64,000 nucleotides of DNA from Melanocharis versteri (GCA_013397845.1 VZTG01002908.1:151576-215575); one strand, 5' to 3'; numbered from the stretch's first letter, positions 1-16,200 are shown. Translations and numbers: made by a program. The notes: a model not told the origin generated them from the sequence alone.

Positions 1-1082
1 ACAGCCGCAGTGTGTAGATTTAACTGAATATTATTCTCACGGGTCTACACCTCACTGAAGTCACCATCTTCACAGAGAACCACCATTCACACGAATCCTC
101 AAGGGTGTCTTTTGGATATCTTTTATATAAAAAATATATATTTAATACTCCAAAACACAGGAATTCCAAAAGGCCACTTTCCTGTGCACCGGTAGATACA
201 AGCTTTCCAATGCACAAATATCCTGTTCTCTCTGGACAACCTACGTTGAATCCCTCCAGAACACACGGTGTCATTTCTGAGATGCAACAGGGAGGCTGGC
301 AGGCTGTTGTGAGGCCAGGGTAGAACAGTCCCTGGTTCCAGTCAGTAAAGTCAGTGGTGGGGAAGGAGGGGTGTAAATCTCCTCCTTTCACTTCTGTTGG
401 CTTTATTTTATATTTAAAGAACTGTGGTCCAGTGTACAGAGTTTCCTAGTCCACCATTCTCATTCACTTCCATGCTTCTACCTCAGTAGCTAAAAGTTAA
501 TCCAGAGTAAGAGGGTAAATTCATCAGCAAAGAGCTGGATCTACCCTAAAATATAAAAATACTAACACAATGTGCTGCCCAAGTGCTGCTAATAACAAAC
601 ATGGTGAGAAAGCCTAAATGGAAGTAAGAGTTACATGGGAAAAAGAAATGGTATCCCTGAGGTTTAAAGTCCTTCTCCCAGACAAATTCCAAATATTGGC
701 TGCAAACTAAGGTGATTAAAAAACTCCTCAAAGGAGCCTTCAAAATTCAAAACCGAAAGTTTTACTACTAGGACTTTCCACAAAAGTAACTACCCTAGCC
801 TAAGTAGGGCAAGATGATATTTATCAATCCACAGATAAACAACAGCTGCCACTTTCTCATATTCTGCTGCAAAACACACATTTTCAATCATAAAAAAGAA
901 AAAATTAGTATTTTAAACTTTTCTTACCCAATCAGCCACCGCAAAGGCTATTAACCCCACAGATGCTTGAATATTAAACAAATAAACTTAATAGTTATTT
1001 TCTTACAGGAACTTGCTTTTAACTCTATTTTTAACTGGAGTTCTCCTACACTCCACGAAGCAACTTGGATGTTAAAACTCAC
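1..1082 (-). other. USP9X: Part of USP9X intron 14
   Basis: No further USP9X exon is present. A slightly GC-richer block at 180-390 leaves a 123-codon minus-strand frame open but resembles nothing I recognise. Confidence 0.85.
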
Positions 1083-1216
1083 CTTTAGCATACTGCCTCA
1101 TGCTTTCCATATAGGCAGAGAGGTTTTCTGCAACCAGTGTAACGAGGGCGTGATTGTGCTGAAGTTGATTGATTAAGTCATGTCGGTAAAACACGTGGGG
1201 ACTTCGCTGAGTTTGA
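1083..1216 (-). CDS. USP9X: USP9X exon 14, residues 588 (split) to 632, last exon in the window
   Basis: The first T completes Ser588. The exon then encodes [20 protein letters not shown] and [20 protein letters not shown], ending QYAK plus one base of the next codon. The acceptor is TTTCAG and the donor GTGAGT. The next expected exon is absent from 1-1082, so the gene continues past the low-coordinate edge. Confidence 0.97.
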
Positions 1217-4200
1217 CTGAAATTAAAATACAAGTGTCAGAGGAAAAGAAAGAAGCTTTGCACCAAATAGATCAGAAATCAATTTAAGAAACACATCTTT
1301 GATGCAAGATCCAAATTTTCCTACATCTCAAACAGAACACAGATTAAGTTTCTGACAATATTTTTCTATCTTCTGACGTATCAACAGCTCTTACCAGTTA
1401 CTAAAGCAGCTAAATTACAAGGATTATACGGTTACAATACGTATGAAAAACATCAAAGCAATGTGAGCAGCTCAGTGTGCTGCAGGGAGACTATCTGCAG
1501 CAAGACAGAAGATAAATAAATACCTGCCCAAAATGCACAGTAGAGACCCTCAGCTACAGTATAACTACAATACATGCAAACTTTTCTCCCACAGCCATCC
1601 GATATTCTTTTCTATATTCAACATTAAAACACCAAGTAAAACTCAAGGCCATAGTTAAAGTACACTAGCCAATAGTCACACCAATTATTTCAGTACTTAA
1701 AAAACCTAAAAACAGTATTGATTTTTTTCTAACAATAACTATGTGAAAAAATGTTGGTACAAGCAAAAAAAGCTGTTACACAACATACAACCTAAAAAAC
1801 CCCAGAAAAGTCCATGAAAGGAAATATCCCAAATAAATAATGAGACTGTAAGTTAAGTGTATTACCAAGACTTGACCAAAAATGCTGCTCTTAAACAACA
1901 CTAGAAATATTCAGACGACAAAAGCAAATTGCAAAAGAAAATAGAGAGCTTGTGTCCAAGACCCACATGCCATGAACACTATTCACTAACTCCAGAGCTT
2001 GAGGACTCATCACCTCTGCAGAACACTCAAAATGTCTCAACTGCTGCAGCTGTAGACCAGAGCACTGATCCTAACTGCATAAACCAGTGCTGCTCTTCTA
2101 TGGTAAAGAGAGAAAAAAAGAAAACAAGTGGTTATCAGGGGGAAGAGCAGCATTCCTCATTGCCACTCAGCTCATCTCATAGCCTGCCCTAAAGACATAA
2201 AGATGTCATTTCTAAAATTGTTCTCCTTTCCTCCGACACTTAAAAAAGTAGACCTCAGAAGTAGCTGAATGGATTACAGGTAGGATTTCTCATCCTTCCT
2301 GGGAAACAGGGTCTCCATACCACATGGCCTACAGCACTCCACAGTACTGCCACACCTTTAGAGAACAGTGGGGAAGGCAAGAAATCCCAGTTCCAGCATC
2401 AGCTGACAGTGATCCTGCAGCTGATAACCACATTTCACCGTAGATGTAACAGCAACAGATAAATTGATTCACTGGCCATAGATCAGTGTCCATCTGGGTT
2501 TAAAAGACAGAAGCCATCAACACCCTGCCAATAATTTTGTTATCTGCAATCTACAGAATTTGGCCTGCTAAGCACTATGGTTTTCAGAAGATTAAATTTC
2601 ATAACATGCAGAATTTTCTAGAATAGTTCGAAAGAGTCACTTCAAACACAAATTGTGTTAAAAACACCGAAATACCTAGACATTTGTCAGAGAGAAAACA
2701 AAATGGATGCAAGCATGAAAAAAGAAAACATCCAGGACTTCATGTATTCAGAACATCCTCTGTTTTCACTTTAAGAAACTTTCTAATTATGTTTCATTCC
2801 ATCTCCACCAACCTCCTTACTCAGAATAAAGCAGCAGCAAATCCAGCAAAAGACTGGATGTCTATTTTAGTGGCTACCCAAGATGTTACCTCTAGACAGA
2901 GAACTGCATTCACAAAGGTAACAGTAAATAAGAACACTGATTATTTGGGAAATACAAATGATCAAACAACAAAAGGAACAAACAGAACCCAGATGGGGTG
3001 TTTTGTAGAATCAAAGATATTGGAGTGTGTATTTATATTCATAATATTATGCACTTGTATCAATCTCACACAGTACAGCAAAACCAAAGCTTTATCAGCA
3101 GAAGACTACAATGCTCTGTGTTACGAGAGAAATAAAAAATATCTTTCTCAGCCACATGCACAAACAATACATTTGCACACAGATTCATCTTGGTTAGCAG
3201 CAACTTTGAAAAGCTTAATAATTGAAATAATTAGAGTTATGAGCATGAGTTATGAGTTGTAACAGTGATTGTGAGCAACACTTCCAATGTTATTTTGATC
3301 CACCGCTAGGATGGACTCAAAGACAAAATGATTGTCTTTAGGCACAGGAAAATAAGCTGATCTGACAAGAGCTTCTAGCATGTTTTCAAGTATTAAGGCA
3401 AAGTCTACATGCAACTAAAACTTCCCTTAAGCATCTGAAGTTAGACTAATATGCTGCCATTGGGACACAATTATTTAACCTTTAATATTATTACACATTA
3501 GTTACTAGACACTCATTAATGTGCAATAACTGAGGAGCTTGAAAAATTGAACAGCAAAACTCATATTTTCATTGTGTTTATACTAAATGGATACCAAAAG
3601 TCAATGTATAAAAAGAAAAAATAGCATTTTGAAAGGGATGACAGAGTATTTTGGATAATGAAAAAGGACACAGCTCGAATGCTTATTTGTTAGAAAAATA
3701 CTGGCAAACCAGCAAAGGCAAAATTCCAAACAACTTAATTTAACTGGATTAAAAAGAATTATTTATCTGCACATATAAGTCACCCAATGTAATACTACAT
3801 ATGTAACTCAGCTTTTGAAGACGACAGTTGTTGTGCTAACTGAACAAATGCTACGTACCACTAAAAGAGTGCAGATTATTCAGATTAAAAATCCAAATCG
3901 CAGCGACCAATCCCCACAAATTCTACTACTTTGGCTAAAAAGTGACTTGAAATATCATTGTTGCCTTAAAGCACTAATGAAAGCCCTGAACTCTCAGTGC
4001 TCAGTTAATTCTTCTGGGCCAGTAATTTAAAAGACTGATCTACTGCTCAGGTAGATACAGATCAAACTTAAGCATTTGATATTGATCTATAGGAGGCTCT
4101 ACCACCCAACACAGAGAGAATTAAGGTGATTTATTATCTGTAAACTAAAGGTCAGTATTTTGAGTAATAAAGTTGACTATTCCTAAGTATCAATAAGCAT

Positions 4201-7200
4201 CTTTGCACCCATAAGAGTCCTTCTACTTACATAAATATTATTTTCTGTTCCAATTCTGGTTAAGTGGAACTTCCTGACACATGTAGCATTTCTTTGTGGT
4301 CAGGGAGCTAAATTTTGCCACACCAATTCTATAACCAATTCATCACTTTGTTCAACTGCATGAATAACTAGAAACAATTAAAACCTCCCCCTCAAAGGAA
4401 TTTCTACAGTGACAATGGCATAAGATAATTTATACAAATTTTGCCAAGAATCAGCAGCACTTGCTGATCTGGACTGAACTTTCCATTGCCAGTGCCAATC
4501 AGCTGACCCACCTCAAAAGAGTAGCGTAAAGAATATGTGCTCTGTGACATGTTTTTGAGGCAATTGTCACAAACACCTGTCTGGACCTATTTTCACTCCA
4601 AATTCTAGAAGGATGTTAGAGATTAAAGTTTAAAGTCAGATAAGGTAAGCTGATAGGAAGAGGTATTGTATGCATGCATTACAGTTTCCAAACCGTATCA
4701 ATATTAAGAGTTCCAAGAAAATTCAGAGGACTGGAAAGTCACTAGTTATTTAAAAATTATGTTTTCACTCAGCAAATTTCCCAGTCACCTGGGCAGTAAT
4801 ACCACCTGACTAAAACAACTCCCTCAACAGTATCCTGCTAACAAAGGGTTTTTCACATGAAGAGATCTTTTTAAGTTCCTTGATTAAAACTTGCAATTCC
4901 AACCTCACTTTCCTGCCATATTCATTTTCAAATTCTGCATAAAAATGAGGCGCTATCACACACTGCAATGTAGACTGCCCTGAACTCTGAGGAAGAGATG
5001 GTCAAGCAAAAAAAGGAGGAAAGACATTCAAGCCATCTAACTGTAGACAGACCATACAGTAAACCTACACTTCCACAATCAAAAGAAGTTCAGTTCCTCC
5101 CAAGATTACTTCAGAGCAGAAGTATCAGTGCCCTGAATGAACTCTGCTTCAGTAATTACTTAAAGCAAAGCATTTTTGTTAAGGCACTGTGCTAAAAGCA
5201 TTCAACTTAAACAATTACTTCGAATAACCAGGTAGCTTGATTTGCCTGGATCTTACAGCGTGAAAAAGGTTAAGGATTCCAAACACAGAAAACAGACTTT
5301 TCAGCGAATTAGCAGGTAACTTTGTGACTCTGTTGGATAAATCTCAAACAATCATTAATGTAAAACTGTAAGAAATTAAAATATACTGAAAATTTGAGAA
5401 GTACGTTGCAAACTAAACAAATAAAGAAAACTCCAAAAGCCAGGAATGCAACATTATCACAGCTCCTGAAAAGGCTATCAGTAAGAAGACAGTGTCGTGC
5501 AAACTGCAGCTTATTCTCCTCAACTTTCCCTGATTTGATCCTTCTTGTGAGCAAACTGTAATAGCAACATTGATTTGAATACTTTATCTGCTTACAAGAA
5601 TTAAAACAAAGCAATTGTGCAACACTGATAAGCCAACAATATTTTTCAGGAGTTGGTAAAAATTCTGACGTGGATACAAATACTCTTAGGGGCTCAGTCT
5701 CAGCTATTTCTTACTGAGAAGACATTTAAAATAATTAAAATAATCATGTATACCTTAACAAGTCCAAACTGAAAATGGCTTTTCATTATTTCTTCCTTTC
5801 AGAAACAAACATCAAATGAACCCCCCGCAAAACAAACAAACCCCCTCAACCCAATAAAACGAATTCCACACATTTCTAATCCATTCCATTCGGCAGAGAA
5901 AACTGGTAGAGAATTTCTCCCAGACCACCAAGTTACCTTTGTTTTTAAGCATATGAACTAGATGACCTGCAAGAATTTATCATCAAAGAACAAGGATGGG
6001 TGGCTATGTCTGTGTGTGTTTGTGTGTGCATACAGCCATATAGGCACGTAAAACATATTTATGCTTCATAAGCTAATTCCATTGTTAGGCATGAAAGTCC
6101 ATGAATAACTGAAGAAGAAGCTCAGATTTTCCACTAGATTACCATAAAAATTATTAAAAGCATGTCTGAAGAAGCAGTTAATGCTCTCTTATTGAACTTA
6201 GGTGTCTGACTTTTTAGACACCATTTATACACACAAGAACAAACTCAAGACCATCTTGCAACACAGGTTATGGTTTTACCTAGACCTTCTTGACTTCTTG
6301 CAAAAAAAAAATTAAATTAAATTTGCCTCATTCCAAGTCATCCAACTTTTAACAGACAAAATTTTATTTAAATTCCATTCTTACCTCAAGTTCTGTGGTG
6401 CTTCACCAAACAAACTGCAAATTTCTCTAATCTGTTTCAGTGCAGGAATGACCCATTTGTCATTTGTGCGAAGCTCTTCTATAAAACGATCTATCCACTG
6501 GATCTTCTGTGTATCTCGATCCTTAAAGAACAGCAGTTTACAATCAAAACCAAGTATACTGCAGAACTATCCTAATTTCCTTTCTTTGTTTCCAAGATAG
6601 AACATACAAACTCAACCAAATACTGGATCATCTGAGTTCTGAAGCATAAAAGCATAACAGAAGTATCTGAGCAGAAGCACTACATGCTGGCAGAAGCTAC
6701 CAGTGTGTTACAAACCCCCTGCACCCAAGCACTCAGTACTTATTTAACAAGTGTTTATATAATTTTCCCTCTCTTCTTTAATTTATTTTTACTCTCTTTT
6801 ATAAAATATCAAGAAACAATGAGAAACTGTTTCTTAACTTAACAAGATGAATAACGGATTCATTTCAAACCATAATTAATTACTACTCTGTCAGACTTCC
6901 ACAGAAGTTTGGGTGGGGAAGGAGAGTGTATAATAGTATGAAAAGGATCTTGCTAGGTCCTTTCAAATACTATACAAGACAGATAAGGACTTACTGGCAC
7001 AAAAAACCTCAACAAAACCCACTGAAACAAATTAGCATGATTGAGTTTGGGAAAAAGCAAAGGGGGGTGGAACGCTGCTTTTCCTTTCTCCCTATTTATT
7101 TTGGTAGGGTTCTTTTCCAATTCTTCCACTGTGCTAATTACAGCATGTCACCAACTGCAACAAGACAGGCAAACTGATGTATTACATTCTCTCCCATTAA

Positions 7201-10200
7201 AGCACCAACTGTGTTAATTAAAATCTGTCCTGTAACATTTTAAAAGTACCAGGATGTTGGTAGAACCATGCAAATTTATGTAAGTAACACTTTCGTTAAA
7301 TTACCAAATACCTTGAAATTTTCATGGAGAATGGAGGGAAACTCAGTGACTGATTTCATACTGGATTACTCACCTGTGAACAGCTGTAATCTAAGATTTT
7401 TATATGGGCACTAAGAGCCTGGTCCATGATATCAACTGGCACATCATCACTGTGAGCCAAATTCCACAAAAGGTTCAGCACTTTGTGTGCCATCACACCA
7501 TCCTTGTCATCCTCTGCAAGGCGACGAATTAACTCAAGCAGTTTCTCACGCTGTTTCTTGCTTGCATTCGTCCAACTTGCCTAAGACAATATTTTCAAAA
7601 AATATTATAGAAGTCTTTTTTTTAAATTCCACACATAACCTGCGCTGATAACAAATGATGCAACAATAAAGTGATGCAACTACATAAAGAACTTTCACAT
7701 TAATTCCTGTCATTAATAATAGATAGCAAATTAGAGCAATACATAAGCCAGACACAACTGAAGAGCTCTTCTAGTGTTTACAACTACAGCATATTCAACT
7801 TGAAGCTTAAAAAAAGATGGCTCTTTATTTAAAGATCACAGATGTGCTTTGTAAAAGTTAGCATTACCATTGACAATTTCACCAACAACCAGAGTGGACT
7901 TCACTGTTTCTTTTAAATGCTTTCACAAAACTTCTGTGCTTACACTTAAAAGAATCCATCAATAACTTATAAACACTACAGAAGTAAAATTTTACTATCA
8001 TTCATGCCTCTGAATCTGACCGAAACACATGGCCCCTGCATAAAATTAACCTTTTCCTGGATAAGTTTTCAGTGTAACATCACTTCATATCCATCTCTCA
8101 AGGTCAGACACAACAGCTTACATACAGAATTTCTGAGCACTGGGCTCAGAATCTGAACTACAGCACATCAGACCCACATTCACCAAACTATAGGATCACA
8201 CTAAACAAAGCACAAATTGCATGTAAGCCAAAATATGACTACAGTGCATTTATCTAAAAAGAGAAAACAGAGTCTACAAAGCTGGCTTGCATTTTCTAGT
8301 ACAGCAGATCATGTCCTGAAAGTGAAACAGCAGAACAAACCGGACAGCATCACTACTGGAAGCTGCAAATGTTAAATGTTATACATAAAAGCCAGTGAGC
8401 AACATAAACTTTCAGAAACAAGTTGTTTTGTCATTTCAAACAAATCACTATGTGTTTATAAACATTCAACTTTATCTTCCTGAGACTGTTTCATTTTGTA
8501 TGTAAGCTAAACAGAGAAAAGTTATTACATGATAAAGAGGAAGTTGGGGGAGCAGGGAACGGAAGTCCTTGATCTCCTCTACTTAAAAGATCAAAAGTAG
8601 CACTGCCCAGTAAACCTGACAAAACCTACCCTAATGCCAGGAGAAAAACATAATTTACTAAATCACCAACACTTCTTAATTCGGAACAAATGCAAAAAGG
8701 TATTTAAGATAAATAACTTATTTTATCTGGAAAATTCTATATTCCTAGGATTGCTAAATGTAACTTTAATACTACAGGCTTCACAGACCTGCATTATCCT
8801 GAAATGTTCGAACCAGAAAACAAAACTGTCTACTAAACAAACATAAACCGCCTTTGTTTTAGACAGGAAATAAACAGAAAATTTCACAGGGAGCACTCAT
8901 TAAAGAATAGCCTCTCTAGAATTAAATATTACAGACTGTTGCTACACATTAAGAAGTCTTTTAACACACAGAAACTGAGCAAATCTAAAATAAGTAGAAA
9001 GTAAGACACTGAAAAAGCCACAAATTTACACACACCCTCACAACCCATTTCCTGAATACAGTCAAAACACAAAATTACCTTAAAACAATCAAAGAGGTGA
9101 TCAAGCTGTTCAGGAGAGAAATCCCAAGCTAATTTTGCAAGGAGATCATGTACATTTTTTACAATGGCTTCATGTTTTCCTGCCTGTCAGGAAGAAGAAA
9201 AAAAAAGAATCCACCAACAATTCATATTAAGTCAAGCAGCAAGACATTCTACAGAATTTTTACAGGAAGACTATTAGAGGTGGCCAGCAAGAAAAGCTGA
9301 TGCTGTGGGAGCAGCGCAGCAAACTGAATACTTCACTGGGAATTCACAATATTTAGATTTCCCTTTTAAGTGTAAGTATTTAAGTGTGCTTTGTGTGTGC
9401 ACACAAGTATTTATTTAGAACATAAATACTGCAGCATCAAAATATTTATTTTTTTTGTTCCTGCTACAAAATCAAGCTGGGACAGAGGACAATGAAGTCT
9501 AAAAGGGTATTTTAACTTGCAAACTGATATTTTAATGTTGTTTTGTGGGGGTCTTTATGATTTGGGCGTTTTTTTATAAGAAAATACTCGAAATCCACTT
9601 CTGAATTTCATTGAGGTGTTTTAAGGTGTAAACCAATTTTTAGTATTTCCACAGTTTCTCAGGCTGAAGTACTTCCTTTGTGTTAGTGGATTCACGGACA
9701 ACTAAAGCCTTCTATTACAAACAACTTGTTACCAGACAACATTTTGAAGTCCAGCAGCTTTTAAACTTACAAATCCAGCAATGAAACAACTAAGGACAAG
9801 ATGCTGAGTTTTATACTAGCCACAGTTTTAACTGAGAGTTTGGTGTACATCACAATTTTTACATTCAAGAAGGAAGACAATAAGGAGGAAAAAGCTAGTT
9901 CCATTTAACTCTGAGCATAAAAAAAATTTTCTGCCCAGGCTGGAAAAAACATCCTGTACTTTACATCTGCACTCAAAACCAACAAATTTGGACTATGTGA
10001 ATCAATAGCTGATTTACTGTAGAAAATTTTCCTGTAAGTGAGGAATAAAAAATGCAAAACAAATACCTAGAATACACATTCTGATGTAATTAATCTTGTA
10101 CACTATTAAAAATACATGCATAAGCACTTCTGAAATTCAATTCCTACTAAAAACTTTCATTAGTAATTTAAAACCAAAACTAAAACCCAAAACCAGACAA

Positions 10201-13200
10201 ATAGCTTCGTTACATGCTGTGCCTTAAATTCTTTATAAGGTGCCATAAATTTTTGTTTAAAAAAAATTCATTTTAAGTAGTAATGTTTGTTTTCACGTTA
10301 TGGGTCAGATTACAAGAGGGAAAATTACTAAACCCCTTATTCCACTCGACTTTGGAAAACATCATGTAGGTTTTTTTCTCTTATCAGACCACTTCCTGGA
10401 TAGAAACTGAGAACATGCAGGGCAGAAAGAGCATCTATAATGTAACAAATAAAAAGAGAAGTGTGGTCAGCTCCTGGAGGGGAGCAAGAAGAGCAAGAAT
10501 AACCATGTAACAACCTTGGTTTGGGAAGTTTTTAACAGACATGGGGAAGCCCTTAAGCACTGAAGAGCCTGGGGAAGCAGAACCAGACAGTGGTAGGAGG
10601 TGAGGAACCTGGTGTGTGACCTGCCAGCTTGCTGCACAGAAACAGGGAAATGCCTGTAAAGTTCCAACTAAATACTCCAGAACGTCAATCATAACACCTC
10701 AACCTCTGCCATTTTGTATTTTGTACAGCTGGATCTTTCCCTGCAATTCCAGAGACTGCAACTTAATGCTTGCATTTAGAGACTTCCAACATTATTCCTT
10801 GAATCGAATACACTCCTATATTGTGAGCACTGGCTTTGTAAGACATGAAAACACTTCAAAAAAATTAAAACTTAGGTTGCCTTCTAAAGGCAAAAGCAGC
10901 ATGATTGTATTACTTTTAGTAATACTAAGAGTCTCAGGTGCATGATCACCCTCTAAACCCAGGCAGCAACACAAGTGCTCGAGCCTGAAAGCAAAGCCTC
11001 CCCACTGCTGCACTGAGGCTGAGCTAAAATAGCCTGTTATATAAAGCTACACAGTAAATCAACTCCTCACTACTGAATTTCATGCCCCAGCTGCTCTCAG
11101 GAGCAGTCATTTAATAAGAACTTCTAAAAACTACTATACACAGGGAGTCATGAAGTAGGTGAAAATCATCCTGTATTAGCAGATTTTAGTATTCTTAATT
11201 TTTAGTCCATTATAATCCCATTGCTAAAGCCACGGTGAAACCATCTACCTGAGTAAGAGCTCCTTTCACACAAAAAAGTACAGGGCAAAATTACAGCCAG
11301 AGCACTGCAGCAGCCACCTACTTGAAAGCATAAGAAGTGAGCAGAGCAAGCTGGGTATTTAAGGGCATAGAACATTTCTTCTGAAATAACTCCTATTTAT
11401 TCCTAATTGTTTTTTTCTACTGTTGGGGTGGACTATCCCCATTTTTTAAGGGTTGCACCACGTATTCACATTTTTCTGTAAGGGTAGAAAGTTTGACTTA
11501 CACTAGCTTATCCACATGTCCTCTTTCCAAGCACTAGGAGCAAGGTAATTGCTTGGAATACTTTTCCAAATTTCGGATTTTTTTCTCCTCTTATTAAAAG
11601 TGAGGCTCTAAAATAGGTAAAAATAGCCTACCAACAGCAAACTAACCTCTTAACGTATTTTTTTTCCCCCACAGGTATCTTGTAGTCTGGGAAGATCTAC
11701 AGACCAAAAGCTGAAAACTGACAGTATGATCCCAACCTTTAATTCAAGTACTCTGTGTATTGCTCTGCTACATGATGAAATTTTCTTAACAGGACTTTGG
11801 GATAATAAGAAAAGACTGTCTTGACTTTCATCCTGTGCAGTTACTGCCATGCTGGATCTAAACCCTAGACATGATAAAGTTATTTGCAACACCAGACACC
11901 TCAAGTCAACCCTCCCCTACATCGCCTGCAGTCCCAAGTGTTTTAAATGTAACCTGAAAATAAGACCACTTAAACCAAACTGTTACAGTCTCAGAACAGC
12001 ATGAACACATGTAAACTGGGTCACCAAAATAACCAAACCTGTATCAGCCCTTGTCAAGGTATAACCCAGCTGGCAACTGAGCACCACAGAGCTGCTCACT
12101 CACTCTCTACCTCACAGTGCCATGGGGGAAGAGAATCAAGAGCCTAAAAGAGAGAAAACTCAAGAGTTGAGATAACATAGTTACTACAGAAGCTACTATG
12201 AAGAAATTTAACTCTGTCCCTGCCCAAACCAGTACAGCCCTCCTTCCCTGTCTTGGAAACCAGAGTTAGCCTTCCCACACTTGAAAGACTGGCCTGAGGC
12301 CTTATTTGTACAAACAGAGTTTCACTACCCATTACTTATGTTCCTATCCTAACTTTTTAAATTTTCTGTATACTCAGTAATTCTCAATGATCTTGTCTCC
12401 AGCTGCCCAGTCTGTGTGTTAAACTCACGCAGTGCACAGCTACAAAGCCCAGCCTCCCCAGTCATGTAAGCAAAAAATTCAACATTGCAAAATTTGTAAT
12501 TTTTCAAAAATAATTATTGCAACAGAAGGAAAAGAACTCGCAGTTAAACAACTTCTAGACCAGTCATTATTATAAGCCTTACTAATCGCACTCTGCCCGG
12601 GAAAAACTTACACAACGGTAGGGAACTCAGAGACCAGCAACACATATTTATTCATACATTTTAAAATACTAAGCTATTATGTATCATGTCTTTGCTCAAT
12701 GATGAAGGTTCCTTAATATTTAAAATGCATCATCTCTGCACCATGTTCTGAACTGTTCCCTTAGGCTTTACATATACATGTAGCTGACCCCTTCCACCGG
12801 AGACATCTGAGATGTCAATTTTGAGCTCCAAGACCCCAAAAAGGAACACCATTTCATCTCAATTTTTTCTTCAGCTTTGTCTAACACAGAGCAGAAGCAG
12901 CCCAGGTTCTCTTCTCAACGCATGACATACAAGCAGATGCCTCCCATGCAGTAGCAGACAAGCAGTTGAATTATTTACCTGTGCAGCCCAAATGTTGTCA
13001 AGATCCTGCAAAGTGAGAGCTTTCTCTTTGATGACAAACCGGAGAATTTTCTCAAGTTTTTCTACATATTGAGGTTGATGAAGACTATCTCTTAATACAA
13101 TTGATAAAATGTTGTTCTGCTGGATCCATTCCTGAATATAAAAAGAAAGTAGTGCCATCTCAAATTATTCAGGTGCCATCATTAATATTTTAACTTCAAA

Positions 13201-16200
13201 ACAAAAATCCAACCTGTTACAGATTGAAAAAGACGCAGCACAACAGGAAGGTTTTTATCTCTAACTTTAATTTCCTCTCTTAAAAAGAAATCAACATTTT
13301 AAATAATCCAATATATTATTGAAATCTTCTTCACTGTGGTATCTTAGGGGGAATTTTTTTTCAGGCATATTAAAATCATGAACTCAGAGCATAAAATGTT
13401 TGAACAATTTCAAATATAAGAAGCCAATGTGAAGAAGAGTTAACTTGTCTATTCAAGGAACAAAATTTTTATCTTCTAATTCACAGTCATTAAGTATCAA
13501 AACCAAATTAAGACACTTCTAACTTTACTGGCACATCTACAGCATATGCCATAAAAAGGACCTAAGCAAGCACTGAAATGTAAAAAAGATTATTGAAGTA
13601 CTGCCACTTATAGGGGGTTTGAAATGCTTCTAATTGAATCGCAGGCAAATATTCAAGTCATAGTTAAGGAGATGCAATTTTCTCAGTGGTGTCACTGACA
13701 CAGTCAGACCATTTTGTTCCAAGTGAAGCAAAGCAGAATGTGCTCTGAGCACTGAAAGAGAAAACAAACATCCACAGCATCGTAATTTCCAACACTGTCC
13801 TTGATCAGACTTACAATATTCAAGCTGGTCTCACAAAATAATGAATTCTAAAAGTTTTCAGTTAAAAACACAGGTCTTGTATGAGATGCCAAACTGTAGG
13901 TAAAGTGTAAAAAAGAGACTTATTTCCTCCTATTGCTTTAAAAAGTCCAAACTGCAGTTATTCTTTCTTGTCAGATATCCTTTTGCAGATTACAAACCTC
14001 ACAACAGGTGGCCAGTCAAAAGGATGGGGCAGAACTGTGTAAAAATCACTTAACAAAACTAGATTTCACAAAGATTAAGAGAAAATAGTTCTTATTTTCA
14101 TTTTATAATCACTCATTTTCATAGTTTCCTATATATACATTCAAGCAATAGTATTAAAAATACAAAAATATTAATTAAAACAAAAATGTGGTACCTAGAA
14201 CTTTCTGTACCAAAGTTTCCAGTTTCTGAAATGTGAGAAGCAGAGTAGTCACTTAGAACTCTCATAGGAAAAAGCTGAAGCACAAAACCCAGACTAAATC
14301 TCTACCTAAATGACCATTAAATTTCTAGTTACTGAAGTTTCATATGAATCACACTTGTTTTATCTAGGTTTCTTTGGATTTTTTAAAACACTATATAAAA
14401 CCCACACTATTCAAGGACCCATTTTTGAGCCATGTTTTTCGCACCACTGAAAAGTAATTCTCAACATCACCTTTGACACAAATGCAGCGTTTTTTCACTG
14501 GGAGGCTACTATTCAAATGCTTTATTACCATCACATGATACCTAATGTTTCTAACACTGTATATGAAAATAAAAAGTGTGTGCTGGATCCACAATGTAGA
14601 GCTACTTCTACAGTTAAAGCACAAAGGAGAAACAAAATCTATGCAATGAACTTCACTGAAAAGGAGCACTTACTGCCATTCTTTCTGCTGTGAGCCACTC
14701 TTCTTCCTCAGGATTACCATGCCGATGAGTGTAGTATGACACACTGGATATTACTTTGTTAACTTCATTTAGTGCATTCATTTTACCATTGAAAGAGGAA
14801 ATTTGTAACAACCTGTGAGAAAAATTTAATGTAAGAAGTGTGGAAAAAAATGTCACCACTGGCATATTATATTAGGAGTAGCATCTTACCTAAGTATCAT
14901 TTTTAACCTAAATATTTCTAAATTTTTTACAGTTTCTTCTTGTCCTGGAACTCTTGAAGCTAAGTTCTTTAGAGATTTGATTATCATTGACAGAGCATCA
15001 TTTTTGGCTTCATTCTTTGCTTCTTTTTTCAGTTCATCATCTGTTAAATTTTCTAAAAACTGTGGAACCATTTCTATAATTGGAAGGAAGTATTTCTTCA
15101 CTGTATGTAATGTTAAAAATTCAAAACATTGTCCAAATGGCCTAAAAAAACAAAGAAAAAAGGGAAACCGTCATAATCAGCAGTCATGCAATATTATGAT
15201 AATAAGGTGCAATTAATTCAAGAAACTCATATCTGCTTAGAAGCACATGAAATGGTGAAGGTAGACACAACCAGCCAGAGATGGAGTGAAAGGAAGCACT
15301 TCAATGAAAGTCTAAGCTTTGTGCTAACATAGTATTTTATATTGAGTCCAGCTTTTCCAAATGCATAAATCATTATTTAGAAAAAAAACTTACTTGATGA
15401 GAGCTGCGATGATCTGAACATTCAATGCTGATCCACTCATGAATCGATCATGCAAGATCTGAAATCCATTTAATGTGCCAAACTTGTTGATGAGATCTAC
15501 TAGCCAACCCTGCAACGAAACAGGTATTTTCTGACATTTACAAAGTACCACCTAGAAATACTTTCGAGTACCTGTTCATAATAAAATTTGGTTTAAAAAA
15601 GTCTTTACACAATAGTTTACATATTCAGTTTTAAGGAAATGCTCAGAAACAGGCAACAAGATCTTTTCTGTCATCATGTCAAAGAGCAAATGCTGTATCT
15701 GAGCTACTCAAAGAAATTTATCAAATAAATAGGAATAAATTCCACTATAATTTAGGTCCAGCTTTGGCTGCTAAATTACTACAGAAAGTCTGATAGTTCT
15801 GGTATTTTTTCTTTGCCCTGGATGCGGTAATGCCACATAAAAGAAACATTAAGAAGGCAAAGTAACATTCTTCTAAACACAACTAGCAATGCAAGGGAAG
15901 TCCAAGGACACTGGGGTTTTTTATCTTTGGTTCTTACAAGTCAATAGTCAGCAGTTCCACTGCAGAAAAAAAAATTTAAAATATGTATTTCAGTTAACTC
16001 CTGAAGTCTTATCAATGCCATTTGGAGATCAATTCTGAAAACTTCAGACTCAAGAACCAGAACAGATTGCTAATCTTCACTTTCAGTCAAAAAAATAAAA
16101 CAACAACAAAAACAAAACCCCTAGAAACCACAACTACAAAAACAAACAACAAAAAACCCAAACAAACAAAAAAACAAAATCAAACCTTCAACATCCCCCC

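Noticed and set aside
2684..3262. A 192-codon open frame on the plus strand in intron 13
   Set aside because: The sequence is AT-rich and the predicted protein has no recognisable domain or compositional sign of coding. It lies within a USP9X intron, so it is most likely open by chance.
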